From positions 1 through 64,000 of the forward strand of contig NZ_JAMBOF010000005.1 of assembly GCF_023715485.1 (NCBI RefSeq): a DNA stretch of 64,000 nucleotides, read 5' to 3'. Positions 22,892 to 31,701 of the stretch are shown here, piece by piece. The notes below the pieces were generated by a model, which did not search any database, was not told the DNA's origin, and worked only from the letters and a program-made list of their open reading frames with translations. Position 1 is the first letter of the stretch. Each line of letters opens with the position of its first letter. Origin of the DNA: Mesobacillus subterraneus. Its GTDB lineage: Bacteria > Bacillota > Bacilli > Bacillales > Cytobacillaceae. Position numbers and translations under genes: made by a program.

Positions 22892-23524
22892 TCATTCCGC
22901 AACGGTGGGTTGTTCCGTTTCCAAATCCCAGCTCAATTTAGGCCATTCCTGCTTCTTTGGGAATTGCAGGCTGCTTTCTGAAATACCGTTTGCGATGGTT
23001 TTCGCCATTTTTAAAACAAGATTCAACCTTGTATTTTGCAAAACGAAAAACTCCATAAAGCCACTGACATTGACGATTCCGGTAATATGCATATTTCCCA
23101 CTTCTGGAAGATCCTTATTTACCCCGGCACCTGGTTTGACAGGCCCGTTGCCTACCTGGATGGAACCAACGCTTTTTAAACGGCCCAGGCACGCATCAAT
23201 GCCAATGATAAATGGATTGAAGTGCTTTTGTTTGATTTCTGCTAATTTTTCTTCCATATTTACTGCATGGATAGGATCATCGAGGGTCCCATACACATGG
23301 TAAGGGGCAATATCTTTTTCCTGCAGCAGAGTGCCAATCAGCGGACCCAATGAATCACCGGTGGAGCGGTCGGTTCCAATACAGACAAAAACGATGGGAC
23401 GAGCGCTAAGATTAGGCAAAAGGTCCAGGATCTCTCCAGCCAGCTTTTCTGCAGCCAGGTCATCTTCGTGGTTAATCTTTGCCACGCTGTTTTTTCGCTC
23501 GAAAAAATGGTTTTTGAGATTCAT
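22892..23524 (-). CDS. yyaC: Sporulation protein YyaC (GPR-like fold)
   Basis: A 210-residue protein of the YyaC family (DUF1256), related in fold to the germination protease GPR and made during sporulation. Core motifs: PIVFVCIGTDRSTGDSLGP, then GTLDDPIHAVNMEEKL and IIGIDACLGRLKSVGSIQVG. The ATG at 23524 is preferred over the GTG nine bases upstream because AAGGAG is spaced eight bases from it. It supports a spore-forming host and sits in the noc-ychF interval as in B. subtilis. Confidence 0.93.
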   Translation of the reverse strand: MNLKNHFFERKNSVAKINHEDDLAAEKLAGEILDLLPNLSARPIVFVCIGTDRSTGDSLGPLIGTLLQEKDIAPYHVYGTLDDPIHAVNMEEKLAEIKQKHFNPFIIGIDACLGRLKSVGSIQVGNGPVKPGAGVNKDLPEVGNMHITGIVNVSGFMEFFVLQNTRLNLVLKMAKTIANGISESSLQFPKKQEWPKLSWDLETEQPTVAE

Positions 23525-23553
23525 TGGATCCACTCCTTAAAAATTCGTACTAT

Positions 23554-23584
23554 TAGTATACGGACTTTTTTTGTAATCTATACA
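23554..23584 (-). promoter_or_regulatory. Possible sporulation promoter of yyaC
   Basis: Minus strand: TGTATA (complement 23579-23584), 16 bases, then CGTATACTA (complement 23554-23562). This resembles forespore sigma-F/sigma-G promoters. It is a suggestion from sequence resemblance plus the gene's sporulation role. Confidence 0.4.
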
Positions 23585-23916
23585 TACCTGTTAACAGAAA
23601 GATTTAAACAGGGTCTTTTGGAGTAGAGGTGTTGGGGACAAGGTATAAATACCTATTATATGTCTATAAGAAAAATATTGTTTTTGGGTCTATTCGAAAA
23701 TGGATTTGTTATTGTAATATAGTAATTTAACGGTTATGTTAGCTTTTAGACACGGTTGCCAGCAAAAAATGTTTTTTGAAGTAAATGAATGAAATCTTTA
23801 TGGTTAACTGTTAATATTTCTTTAAGACTCTTTACTGTGAAGCAGTCTTCTACTTATTATAACTCTTGTTAAAATGGGCAACAAACAGCATTATTATCTT
23901 CAGGCAGGTGAAAAAT
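23585..23916. other. Divergent intergenic region yyaC-mscS
   Basis: About 330 AT-rich bases between divergently read genes. Regulatory sequences for both are expected. I see no reading frame, repeat or hairpin worth naming apart from the yyaC promoter candidate. Confidence 0.4.
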
Positions 23917-24825
23917 ATGAGCACGGCACAAGAAAGTTTGACAAAGACGGAAGCGTTTTTTAATAAAGTCAGCCAAAAGCTTATGGATGAAAATCTTTGG
24001 TTCGCTATTGGTGAAAGTGTTCTTAAAATAATCGCAATCCTGATCATTTCCGGATTGCTGATCCGTATCGGCAAGATTGCAATCCATAACTTTTTCAAGG
24101 TTAGGACTAGGGCACCTTTAAGGATTTCCGAACGTCGTGAAGCAACATTAATGAAGCTGCTGGAAAATATCCTTTCCTACGCAGTTTACTTTATTTCGAT
24201 CATGATGATTCTTTCGGCACTAACCATAAATGTCCAGGCTATGCTTGCCGGGGCTGGTATAGTGGGTCTGGCTGTCGGTTTCGGGGCGCAAAGCCTGGTC
24301 AAGGACATCATTACCGGGTTCTTCATCATTTTTGAAGATCAATTCTCAGTAGGTGATTATGTAAGAATTGGCCCATTTGAAGGAACTGTGGAGGAAATTG
24401 GGCTTAGGACGACGAAGATTAAAAGCTTTACGGGAGAAATTAATATTCTGCCAAATGGAAGCATTATAGAAGTTACGAATTTCTCGCTTTACAACAGTGT
24501 CGCAGTTCTTGATATTGGCATCGCATATGAAGGAAATATTGAATACGCTGAAAAAGTGCTGCAGGAATATCTGGAGACTACTACAGAAAAATACCCAGAG
24601 CTAGTAAAGGATCCAGAACTGTTGGGTGTCCAGCAATTCGGTGCTTCTGAGGTTGTTCTTCGCATTGTCGCCGAGACTCTTCCAATGAAGCATTGGTATA
24701 TTGGAAGACAGCTTCGCAAGGATATCAAGCTGGTCCTTGATGAACACGGAATTGAGATTCCATTCCCAAGAATGGTCATGTACTCACGCCAGGAAGGCGC
24801 TGGGCAGAAAGAACTCGGAAAATAA
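23917..24825 (+). CDS. Small-conductance mechanosensitive channel (MscS family)
   Basis: A 302-residue MscS-type channel that opens under membrane tension to release solutes after osmotic downshock. Three membrane segments lie in the first 120 residues. The pore helix appears as AGAGIVGLAVGFGAQSLVKD, rich in Gly and Ala as in MscS TM3. The cytoplasmic vestibule begins FIIFEDQFSVGDYVRIG. The ATG at 23917 follows AGGTGAAA. It is followed 16 bp later by the DUF951 gene, probably one transcript. Confidence 0.93.
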   Translation: MSTAQESLTKTEAFFNKVSQKLMDENLWFAIGESVLKIIAILIISGLLIRIGKIAIHNFFKVRTRAPLRISERREATLMKLLENILSYAVYFISIMMILSALTINVQAMLAGAGIVGLAVGFGAQSLVKDIITGFFIIFEDQFSVGDYVRIGPFEGTVEEIGLRTTKIKSFTGEINILPNGSIIEVTNFSLYNSVAVLDIGIAYEGNIEYAEKVLQEYLETTTEKYPELVKDPELLGVQQFGASEVVLRIVAETLPMKHWYIGRQLRKDIKLVLDEHGIEIPFPRMVMYSRQEGAGQKELGK

Positions 24826-24841
24826 ACAGGGGGTTTTGAAT

Positions 24842-25036
24842 TTGGATCACGAGTTTCAACTTAATGATGTTGTTGAAATGAAAAAACCACATCCTTGCGG
24901 AACCAACAAGTGGAAAATCATCCGTCTTGGCATGGACATCCGAATCAAATGTGAAGGCTGCCAGCACAGTGTCTTAATTCCAAGAAAAGAATTCACGCGA
25001 AAAGTGAAGAAGCTTTTATTGAAGCAGGAAGATTAA
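24842..25036 (+). CDS. yyzM: DUF951 small protein (YyzM-like)
   Basis: A 64-residue protein of the DUF951 family with the hallmark NDVVEMKKPHPCGTNKWKI and LGMDIRIKCEGCQHSVLIPR. The Cys in HPCG and the CEGC pair may bind metal. Start TTG at 24842, nine bases after a CAGGGGG site; another TTG lies two codons earlier. It is conserved beside an MscS gene and ychF in Bacilli. Function unknown. Its end overlaps a terminator hairpin. Confidence 0.85.
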   Translation: MDHEFQLNDVVEMKKPHPCGTNKWKIIRLGMDIRIKCEGCQHSVLIPRKEFTRKVKKLLLKQED

Positions 25037-25053
25037 TCCTGCTTCTTTTTTTA
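25020..25053 (+). terminator. Terminator overlapping the end of the DUF951 gene
   Basis: GAAGCAGGA/TCCTGCTTC stem with a seven-base loop containing the stop codon, then seven T. Confidence 0.9.
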
Positions 25054-25135
25054 TCTTTCTTATATTATTCTTATTATTAAAACAATCGACACTTAAAAAG
25101 TTAGACAAATAGATAAAACATGGGGAGATGAGGCA

Positions 25136-27136
25136 GTGGCAACAGTACATCACTCAGCTTGTCCGTTGAATTGCTGGGACAGCTGCGGATTCCTAGTGAC
25201 CGTCGAGGATGGTAAAGTAACGAAGGTCGAGGGCAACCCTGAGCATCCAATCACACAAGGAAAGATTTGCGGCCGCGGCAGGATGCTTGAGAATCGGACT
25301 AATTCAGAAGATCGTTTGCTATATCCACTGAAAAAAATTGGCGGCAGTTTTCAGCGAATATCATGGAAACAGGCGCTCGATGAAATTGCTGAAAAACTAG
25401 CTTTTTATAAAGAATCACTCGGATCGACATCGGTTTTGCACAGTCATGACTATGCCAACAGCGGCCTGCTTTCCAATTTGGACAGCCGATTTTTCAATCT
25501 GTATGGCGGAGTGACGGAATTGACAGGATCAATTTGCTGGGGAGCAGGAATCGAAGCGCAAAACTGGGATTTCGGTGATGCTTACAGTCATGCACCTGAA
25601 GATTTGGCAAACAGCAAGCATGTGGTCATTTGGGGCAGGAATGTAGCCCGGACAAATATGCACCTTTTCCAAAACCTGCAGGCAGTTAAAAAGAATGGAA
25701 CAAAAATTTATGTCATCGACCCGATTTATAATGCGACTGCGAAACTTGCGAATGAATATATTTCAATCAAACCAGGGTTCGACGGACTTTTAGCCGCAGG
25801 AATCATGAAGGAATTACTGAGATTGAATTTGCAGGATGAGGAATTCTTGGCGAATTACACAGTTGGGTTCCAACATTTAAAGGCGTTATTAGACAGCGTT
25901 ACTTTAGAATATATCAGTGAAGTGACTGAAGTATCGGCTGATGTCATCACCCATTTGGCTGAAATCTACGCTGACCGTCCGGTATCAACAATCATGGGCC
26001 TTGGGATGCAGCGCTATGAAAATGGCGGAAATACGATCCGGCTGCTTGATGCATTAGCAGCAGTCAGCGGCAACATTGGTATTCCTGGAGGCGGCGCCAA
26101 TTATGCAAATAAGCAGGTGGGGCAAAGCTTTGCTTATAATGAAATGGCGCTGCCTGAACGGAAGACAGCAGCACGTTCATTCACTATGATGAGGCAGGCG
26201 GAAGGGATTTTATCTGCGATTGATCCTGAAATTAAAATGGGAATCGTCACTTGCGGAAATCCGCTGACCCAGGTTCCGGATACAAATAAGGTGAAAGAGG
26301 CTTTTTCATCACTTGAAACCTTGGTGGTCATTGACCAGTATATGACTGATACAGCTGTGCTTGCAGACTATGTCCTGCCAGCTGCAACGGCTTTCGAAGT
26401 AGAAGATGTGTATTATTCCTCGATGTACCATCACTATGTGAACCACGGTCCAAAGCTCGTCGAACCCCCTGGTGAAGCAAAACCGGATGCCTGGATTTGG
26501 GCTGAGCTGGCGAATCGGTTGGGCTTTGGCGAGGAATTTAATTTTACAAGAGAAGAATTCATGAAGATGGGTCTGTCTTCATTGGCGGAAAAGGGAATTA
26601 CTTTGGAGAAAATCCGCACGGAAAAATTTGCGGAGCTGCCAGTAGATAAAATTCCGTGGGCAGACAGAAACTTTAAAACGCCAAGCGGCAAGTATGAATT
26701 CACAGCTTCAGCTGCTCCTGACGGAAAAGTCAAGCTGTCGCTGCCATCAGAATCAAAATGGACGAATCCAGCGCTTGCTGAAAAGTACCCTTATTCATTG
26801 CTGACGATCCATCCGCTGCGATCCAATCATTCGCAGCATTTTCACCTGTTTCAGCCTGAGCCATATGTGAAAGTGGAAATAGCTAGTAGCGTGGCTGCTG
26901 AAAAGGGGTTGAAGGAGCAGGACCATGTCCGCGTGTGGAATGACAGAGGCGAGATCCATGGAAAGGTTGCAGTCCTAAAGGCTGCCCACCCGGGAACCGT
27001 GAATATTGACGAAGGATTGAGCGCCCGGTTTGGCGGATCCGTCAACCAACTGACCTCCAGCAGGGAATCAGATAACGGCCTCGGCAGCACACTCTACGAT
27101 TGCCTGGTGAACATTGAAAAACTTGAAAAAGATTAA
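25136..27136 (+). CDS. Molybdopterin oxidoreductase with N-terminal 4Fe-4S site
   Basis: A 666-residue member of the DMSO-reductase/formate dehydrogenase superfamily. The 4Fe-4S site is Cys8, Cys12, Cys16 and Cys44 (CPLNCWDSCG ... GKICGRGR). The bis-MGD binding domains and a C-terminal molydopterin dinucleotide-binding barrel (IHPLRSNHSQHFH onwards) follow. There is no Tat signal, so it should be cytoplasmic. Translation starts at GTG behind GGGGAGATGAGG. Position and length match B. subtilis YyaE, whose substrate is not known. No partner subunit lies nearby. Confidence 0.9.
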   Translation: MATVHHSACPLNCWDSCGFLVTVEDGKVTKVEGNPEHPITQGKICGRGRMLENRTNSEDRLLYPLKKIGGSFQRISWKQALDEIAEKLAFYKESLGSTSVLHSHDYANSGLLSNLDSRFFNLYGGVTELTGSICWGAGIEAQNWDFGDAYSHAPEDLANSKHVVIWGRNVARTNMHLFQNLQAVKKNGTKIYVIDPIYNATAKLANEYISIKPGFDGLLAAGIMKELLRLNLQDEEFLANYTVGFQHLKALLDSVTLEYISEVTEVSADVITHLAEIYADRPVSTIMGLGMQRYENGGNTIRLLDALAAVSGNIGIPGGGANYANKQVGQSFAYNEMALPERKTAARSFTMMRQAEGILSAIDPEIKMGIVTCGNPLTQVPDTNKVKEAFSSLETLVVIDQYMTDTAVLADYVLPAATAFEVEDVYYSSMYHHYVNHGPKLVEPPGEAKPDAWIWAELANRLGFGEEFNFTREEFMKMGLSSLAEKGITLEKIRTEKFAELPVDKIPWADRNFKTPSGKYEFTASAAPDGKVKLSLPSESKWTNPALAEKYPYSLLTIHPLRSNHSQHFHLFQPEPYVKVEIASSVAAEKGLKEQDHVRVWNDRGEIHGKVAVLKAAHPGTVNIDEGLSARFGGSVNQLTSSRESDNGLGSTLYDCLVNIEKLEKD

Positions 27137-27145
27137 TGAAAGCAC

Positions 27146-27179
27146 TGCCGCACTTTATTGAGAGTGCGGCGTTTCTTTT
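27146..27179 (+). terminator. Terminator of the molybdopterin oxidoreductase gene
   Basis: GCCGCACT/AGTGCGGC stem followed by GTTTCTTTT. Confidence 0.75.
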
Positions 27180-27198
27180 GAGGTGAACCGGATTCTGC

Positions 27199-27775
27199 AC
27201 ATTGGAGCCCTAAAATTCAGGGAAAAACTGAAAAAAGAGGTCACCAATGTGGCTTATGGAGCCCTCAAATTCAGGAAAATCGAAAAAGAGGTCACCAATG
27301 TGGCTTATTGGAGCCCTGAAATTGAGGAAAATCGAAAAAGAGGTCACCAATGTGGCCTATTAGCGCCCTAAAATTCAGGGGAAACGAAAAAGAGGTCACC
27401 AATGTGGCTTATTGGAGCCCTCAAATTCAGGAAAAAGTCGAAAAAGAGGTCGCCAATGTGGCTTATTGGAGCCCTAAAATTAAGGGGAATCGAAAAAGAG
27501 GTCACCAATGTGGCTTATTGGCGCCCTAAAATACAGGGAAATCGAAAAAGAGGTCACCAATGGGGTTTATTGGAGCCCTAAAATACAGGAAAATCGAAAA
27601 GAGGTCGCCAATGTGGCTTATTGGCGCCCTAAAATTGAGGAAAATCGAAAAAGAGGTCGCCAATGTGGCTAATTGGCGCCATAAAAATCAGGAAAACCGA
27701 AAAAGAGGTCACCAATGTGGCTTATTGGAACCCTGAAATACAAGAAAACTGAAAAAGAGGTCACCAATAGGGGTC
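27199..27775. repeat. 52-bp tandem repeat array, about 11 units
   Basis: The block GAGGTC(A/G)CCAAT recurs at 27237, 27288, 27340, 27392, 27446, 27498, 27550, 27601, 27653, 27705 and 27757, spaced 51-54 bp. Each unit holds two small inverted repeats, CCAAT...ATTGG around GTGGCTT and CCCT...AGGG around AAAATTC, separated by GAAAAAGA. The whole unit repeats with scattered substitutions, so there are no unique spacers. The 52-bp period is not a multiple of three, so it does not encode a repeat protein. It fills the gap between a terminator and ychF. Confidence 0.92.
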
Positions 27776-27920
27776 CCGATATTGAGAGTAATTGTAACTA
27801 TGGCTTCTTTTTTACAAGCTTGTCTTTTCCCCCGGTAATCTCTATAATTGTGAGAGGAAAAAATCGTTTAGGTGATACTAGCTTGAATAGATACATTTTT
27901 ATTATAGAGGAGTGACATGG

Positions 27921-29021
27921 ATGGCCTTAACAGCAGGTATTGTTGGACTTCCTAACGTTGGGAAATCGACTTTGTTTAATGCGATTACACAGGCGGGTGC
28001 TGAATCAGCAAACTATCCGTTTTGTACGATTGACCCGAACGTAGGAATCGTTGAAGTTCCTGACCATCGTTTAACTAAATTGACTGAGCTTGTACAGCCG
28101 AAGAAGACTGTGCCTACAGCTTTCGAATTCACTGATATTGCCGGCATCGTTAAAGGCGCGAGCAAGGGTGAGGGATTAGGCAACAAGTTCCTATCCCATA
28201 TCCGCCAGGTAGATGCAATTTGCCAGGTAGTGCGCTGCTTTGCAGATGACAATATCACTCACGTTGCAGGAAAAGTAGATCCTATTTCTGATATAGAGGT
28301 TATTAATCTTGAATTGATTCTTGCTGATCTTGAATCAGTTGAAAAAAGAATTGGCCGTGTTGAAAAGTTAGCTAAGCAAAAAGATAAGGAAGCAGCTATT
28401 GAATTCCCTATCTTAACTCGTCTTCGTGAAGCATTTGAAGCAGAACAGCCAGCACGTGCGGTTGAATTCACTGATGAAGAAATGAAAGTTGTTAAACACC
28501 TTCATCTGCTGACAATCAAGCCTATGCTTTATGTTGCAAACGTAAGTGAAGATGAAGTTGCAGATCCAGACAACAATGAATACGTCCAGAAGGTCCGCGA
28601 TTTCGCAGCAAAGGAAAACGCTGAAGTCATCGTAATCTGTGCGAAAATCGAAGAAGAAATCGCTGAGCTTGAAGGCGAAGAGAAAGCGATGTTCCTTGAG
28701 GAACTAGGAATTGAAGAGTCAGGTTTGGATCAATTGATCCGTGCGGCATACAGCCTGCTTGGACTGGCTACTTACTTTACTGCTGGTGTACAGGAAGTGC
28801 GTGCATGGACATTCCGCCACGGCATGAAGGCGCCACAGTGTGCCGGCGTCATCCACTCTGACTTTGAACGTGGTTTCATCCGTGCTGAAACAGTCCATTA
28901 TGATGACTTGCTTGCAGCTGGATCTATGACTGGTGCCAAGGAAGCCGGAAAAGTCCGTCTCGAAGGAAAAGAATACGAAGTGAAAGACGGAGATATCATT
29001 CACTTCCGTTTTAACGTCTAA
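27921..29021 (+). CDS. ychF: Redox-regulated ATPase YchF
   Basis: OBG-family P-loop NTPase that prefers ATP and associates with ribosomes. The ATG at 27921 gives 366 residues starting MALTAGIVGLPNVGKSTLFN, as in B. subtilis, and follows AGAGGAG. Motifs: G1 GLPNVGKST, G3 DIAG, the NVSE G4 variant that explains ATP preference, and a C-terminal TGS domain ending VKDGDIIHFRFNV. It ends at a strong terminator before rpsF. Confidence 0.97.
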   Translation: MALTAGIVGLPNVGKSTLFNAITQAGAESANYPFCTIDPNVGIVEVPDHRLTKLTELVQPKKTVPTAFEFTDIAGIVKGASKGEGLGNKFLSHIRQVDAICQVVRCFADDNITHVAGKVDPISDIEVINLELILADLESVEKRIGRVEKLAKQKDKEAAIEFPILTRLREAFEAEQPARAVEFTDEEMKVVKHLHLLTIKPMLYVANVSEDEVADPDNNEYVQKVRDFAAKENAEVIVICAKIEEEIAELEGEEKAMFLEELGIEESGLDQLIRAAYSLLGLATYFTAGVQEVRAWTFRHGMKAPQCAGVIHSDFERGFIRAETVHYDDLLAAGSMTGAKEAGKVRLEGKEYEVKDGDIIHFRFNV

Positions 29022-29027
29022 TATCAC

Positions 29028-29057
29028 GAACCCTGCGCTAAAATGCAGGGTTTTTTA
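29028..29057 (+). terminator. Terminator after ychF
   Basis: ACCCTGC/GCAGGGT stem followed by TTTTTATTTTTTTT. Confidence 0.9.
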
Positions 29058-29302
29058 TTTTTTTTGGCTTTTGCTTGAAATTTTAAATTTTAATATAATC
29101 GTACGATTAGCTTGGACAAAAACACGAACATATGTTAGTGTTTAATTATAGATTGATAATAGCTTTGAATTATGAAAAGTATAAACACTTTACATAGCAT
29201 TGCTTTTGGGAAAAATCTATGATATAATTTCAACTTGTGAGTAATTAAACAATTATTCCTTGCCCTGTAATGGGGCCGTCAGACCAAAAGGAGGTGACAG
29301 TG

Positions 29303-29590
29303 ATGAGAAAGTACGAAATTATGTACATCATCCGCCCAAATATTGAAGAGGAAGCTAAAAAGGCTCTTACTGAGCGTTTCAGTGGAATTTTAACAGAAAA
29401 CGGTGCGGAAGTTTCAGAAGCTAAAGAATGGGGCAAACGCCGTCTTGCTTATGAAATCAATGATTTTCGTGATGGCTACTACCAACTTGTAAAAGTTAAT
29501 GCAGAGCCAGCAGCAGTTGAGGAATTCTCTCGTCTTGCTAAGATCAGCGAAGATATCATTCGCCACATCGTTATTAAAGAAGAAGAATAA
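29303..29590 (+). CDS. rpsF: 30S ribosomal protein S6
   Basis: A 95-residue S6 protein, [20 protein letters not shown], which binds S18 in the platform of the small subunit. The ATG follows AAAGGAGGTGACA. It leads the rpsF-ssb-rpsR operon. The 245-bp leader between the ychF terminator and rpsF includes CCGTCAG near the start. S6:S18 leader autoregulation is known in Bacillus, but I cannot establish the structure here. Confidence 0.97.
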   Translation: MRKYEIMYIIRPNIEEEAKKALTERFSGILTENGAEVSEAKEWGKRRLAYEINDFRDGYYQLVKVNAEPAAVEEFSRLAKISEDIIRHIVIKEEE

Positions 29591-29619
29591 ATTAAAATTG
29601 ATATAGACTTCCAGCTGAA

Positions 29620-29635
29620 AGTTTCACGTGAAACA
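29620..29635 (+). promoter_or_regulatory. parS-like site between rpsF and ssb
   Basis: AGTTTCACGTGAAACA matches the Spo0J consensus TGTTNCACGTGAAACA at 15 of 16 positions (first base A). The core palindrome GTTTCACGTGAAAC is perfect. It lies in the 71-bp gap of an operon, so it is a likely third parS of the window. Confidence 0.8.
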
Positions 29636-29661
29636 GTGCTGAAGTAAAGGAGTTGATTCTG

Positions 29662-30153
29662 ATGATGAATCGTGTCGTTCTTGTAGGTCGTTTGACTAAG
29701 GATCCTGAATTACGTTTCACACCAAATGGAGTGGCCGTTGCTACTTTTACTCTTGCGGTAAATCGTGCATTTACCAACCAGCAGGGTGAAAGAGAAGCTG
29801 ATTTCATTAACTGTGTAGTATGGCGCCGTCCTGCTGAAAATGTTGCTAACTTCTTGAAGAAGGGCAGCCTTGCAGGTGTAGACGGACGTGTACAAACTCG
29901 CAGCTATGATGGACAAGATGGCAAGCGTGTTTACGTTACTGAAATTTTGGCTGAAAGTGTTCAGTTCCTTGAACCAAAAGGCCAAGGTCAAGCTTCAGAC
30001 GGAGGGAATAACTATTCCCGCCAAAATGATCAGGGTTCTCCGTTTGGGAATCAGAATCAACGCCAACAAAATCAAGGTTATACAAAAGTAGATGAGGATC
30101 CATTTGCAGGTGGCGGCCAGATCGACATTTCAGATGATGATCTTCCATTCTAA
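29662..30153 (+). CDS. ssb: Single-stranded DNA-binding protein SsbA
   Basis: A 163-residue single-strand DNA-binding protein. It has an OB-fold of about 105 residues starting [15 protein letters not shown], a glutamine/asparagine/glycine-rich linker, and the partner-binding tip DISDDDLPF. The ATG at 29662 is six bases after AAAGGAGTTG; a second ATG follows directly. It lies between rpsF and rpsR as in B. subtilis, where the DNA-damage response influences this operon. Confidence 0.97.
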   Translation: MMNRVVLVGRLTKDPELRFTPNGVAVATFTLAVNRAFTNQQGEREADFINCVVWRRPAENVANFLKKGSLAGVDGRVQTRSYDGQDGKRVYVTEILAESVQFLEPKGQGQASDGGNNYSRQNDQGSPFGNQNQRQQNQGYTKVDEDPFAGGGQIDISDDDLPF

Positions 30154-30175
30154 TATAAACTCGGACTTATTATAA

Positions 30176-30439
<264 letters not shown>

Positions 30440-30451
30440 TGATCGGTTTTT

Positions 30452-30484
30452 AAAAGGCAGCGGGGCATCCCGCTGCCTTTTATA
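30452..30484 (+). terminator. Terminator after rpsR
   Basis: A 12-pair AAAGGCAGCGGG/CCCGCTGCCTTT stem with a four-base loop and TTTTAT tail. Confidence 0.93.
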
Positions 30485-30593
30485 TTAGTATTTGGGTTAT
30501 TGCATTTGGCGCATCGGTTGATTGTCGACTGTTTTGTGGCTAAAATAGTTCTTAACGGTTATTTTATACTTATATTAAAGTATACCTATTTTG

Positions 30594-30716
30594 TCTAGCT
30601 CCAGCGCCTAGTCCCTCGGGTTCGCATCGGTCCATTCAATGAGGTCAAAGAAACGACTTCACCGCGTGGCCGGCTTGTGCTTTTCGGGGCTGATCCAGGT
30701 GCTTGTGCTTTTCTAG
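30594..30716 (+). repeat. Dispersed intergenic repeat, family 1, full copy
   Basis: About 120 bp starting TGTCTAGCTCCAGCGCCTAG and ending GGTGCTTGTGCTTTTCT. The middle has inverted segments (TCAATGAGGTC...GACTTCACC). Related copies are at 405-467, 8157-8202 and around 18950. It ends next to the yybS ribosome site, so it is likely transcribed with yybS. Confidence 0.7.
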
Positions 30717-30729
30717 TAAGAGGTGGATG

Positions 30730-31671
30730 ATGAAAAATACATATAAGCTGACAGAAGGGTCCATACTGTTGGCGATTTTCGCTGTTTTGTTATTGATTAC
30801 CTTATACGTCCCTGGACTTGGCTTAGTGGTGAATTTCTTTTTGTCTCTGCCATTCCTGCTTTTCGGTGCAAAACATGATTGGAAAAGCACAGCTGTTTTT
30901 ACCCTTGCTGCTGTCCTTCTGTCAATGATTCTTGGTTCCTTTTTGGCGATGCCCCTTGCTTTTGCATACGGTACTACCGGTGCAGTAATGGGCTATATGG
31001 TCAGGGAAGGGAAAAGTAAACTGGCTGTTTTTATTGCTGGTTCAGTCGTGTTTCTTGTTAATATTGTGGCACAATATGCCGTATCCGTTGTGTTGTTTAA
31101 AATTAATTTTATTGAAGAATTGTTGGGCATTTTCCGTTCTTCAGTAGACCAATCGATAAAAATGCTTGAACAACTTGGGCAGGCGCCTGATGAAAAGCTG
31201 ATCAAGCAGTTTGAGCAAATGGTTGATATGATGGAAACTTTAATGCCAAGCATGTTTGTCATGGCATCATTCATGGTCGTTTTCATTCTTCAGCTTGTAT
31301 CATTTCCATTTCTTAAGCGCTTCGGTGTAAATGTGCCGAAATGGCGGCCATTCAGGGAATTGACCTTGCCTAAAAGTATTTTATGGTATTACCTTTTTAC
31401 GATGATTGCTGCAATTCTCATCCAACCGGAGAAGGGAACATATTGGTTTTGGGTGATTTCAAACCTATCGTTCATCTTGCAGATGCTCATGGTACTCCAG
31501 GGTTTGTCCTTGGTGTTCTATTTTACTCATGCTAAGGGCTATCCTAAGGCTGTGCCAATTGTCGTGACTGTCCTTATTTTCCTTCTGCCTTTTGTTCTTT
31601 ATATTGTTAGGATATTAGGTATAATTGATTTAGGGTTTGACTTAAGAAGACGTCTTGGGGAGAAGAAGTAA
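30730..31671 (+). CDS. yybS: YybS family membrane protein (DUF2232)
   Basis: A 313-residue polytopic membrane protein of the DUF2232/YybS family, resembling the S-component-like fold seen in some vitamin transporters. It has about eight hydrophobic segments, starting TEGSILLAIFAVLLLITLYV. Two ATGs occur in a row; the second is spaced better from AAGAGG. Always upstream of gdpP in Bacillus, here 30 bp away. Function unknown. Confidence 0.93.
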   Translation: MKNTYKLTEGSILLAIFAVLLLITLYVPGLGLVVNFFLSLPFLLFGAKHDWKSTAVFTLAAVLLSMILGSFLAMPLAFAYGTTGAVMGYMVREGKSKLAVFIAGSVVFLVNIVAQYAVSVVLFKINFIEELLGIFRSSVDQSIKMLEQLGQAPDEKLIKQFEQMVDMMETLMPSMFVMASFMVVFILQLVSFPFLKRFGVNVPKWRPFRELTLPKSILWYYLFTMIAAILIQPEKGTYWFWVISNLSFILQMLMVLQGLSLVFYFTHAKGYPKAVPIVVTVLIFLLPFVLYIVRILGIIDLGFDLRRRLGEKK

Positions 31672-31701
31672 TCAGAAACTACCGCTTTAGGAGCTGAGCA
31701 C

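Noticed and set aside
22875-23303. 142-residue frame opposite yyaC
   Set aside because: Antisense shadow of yyaC, which has clear family motifs.
27183-27371. Small repeat-protein gene (KEVTNVAYGALKFR units)
   Set aside because: The 52-bp period shifts the frame at each unit, so the apparent repeat protein ends after three units; no ribosome site.
27199-27775. CRISPR array in the repeated region before ychF
   Set aside because: The entire 52-bp unit repeats; there are no unique spacers and no cas genes. It is a tandem array.
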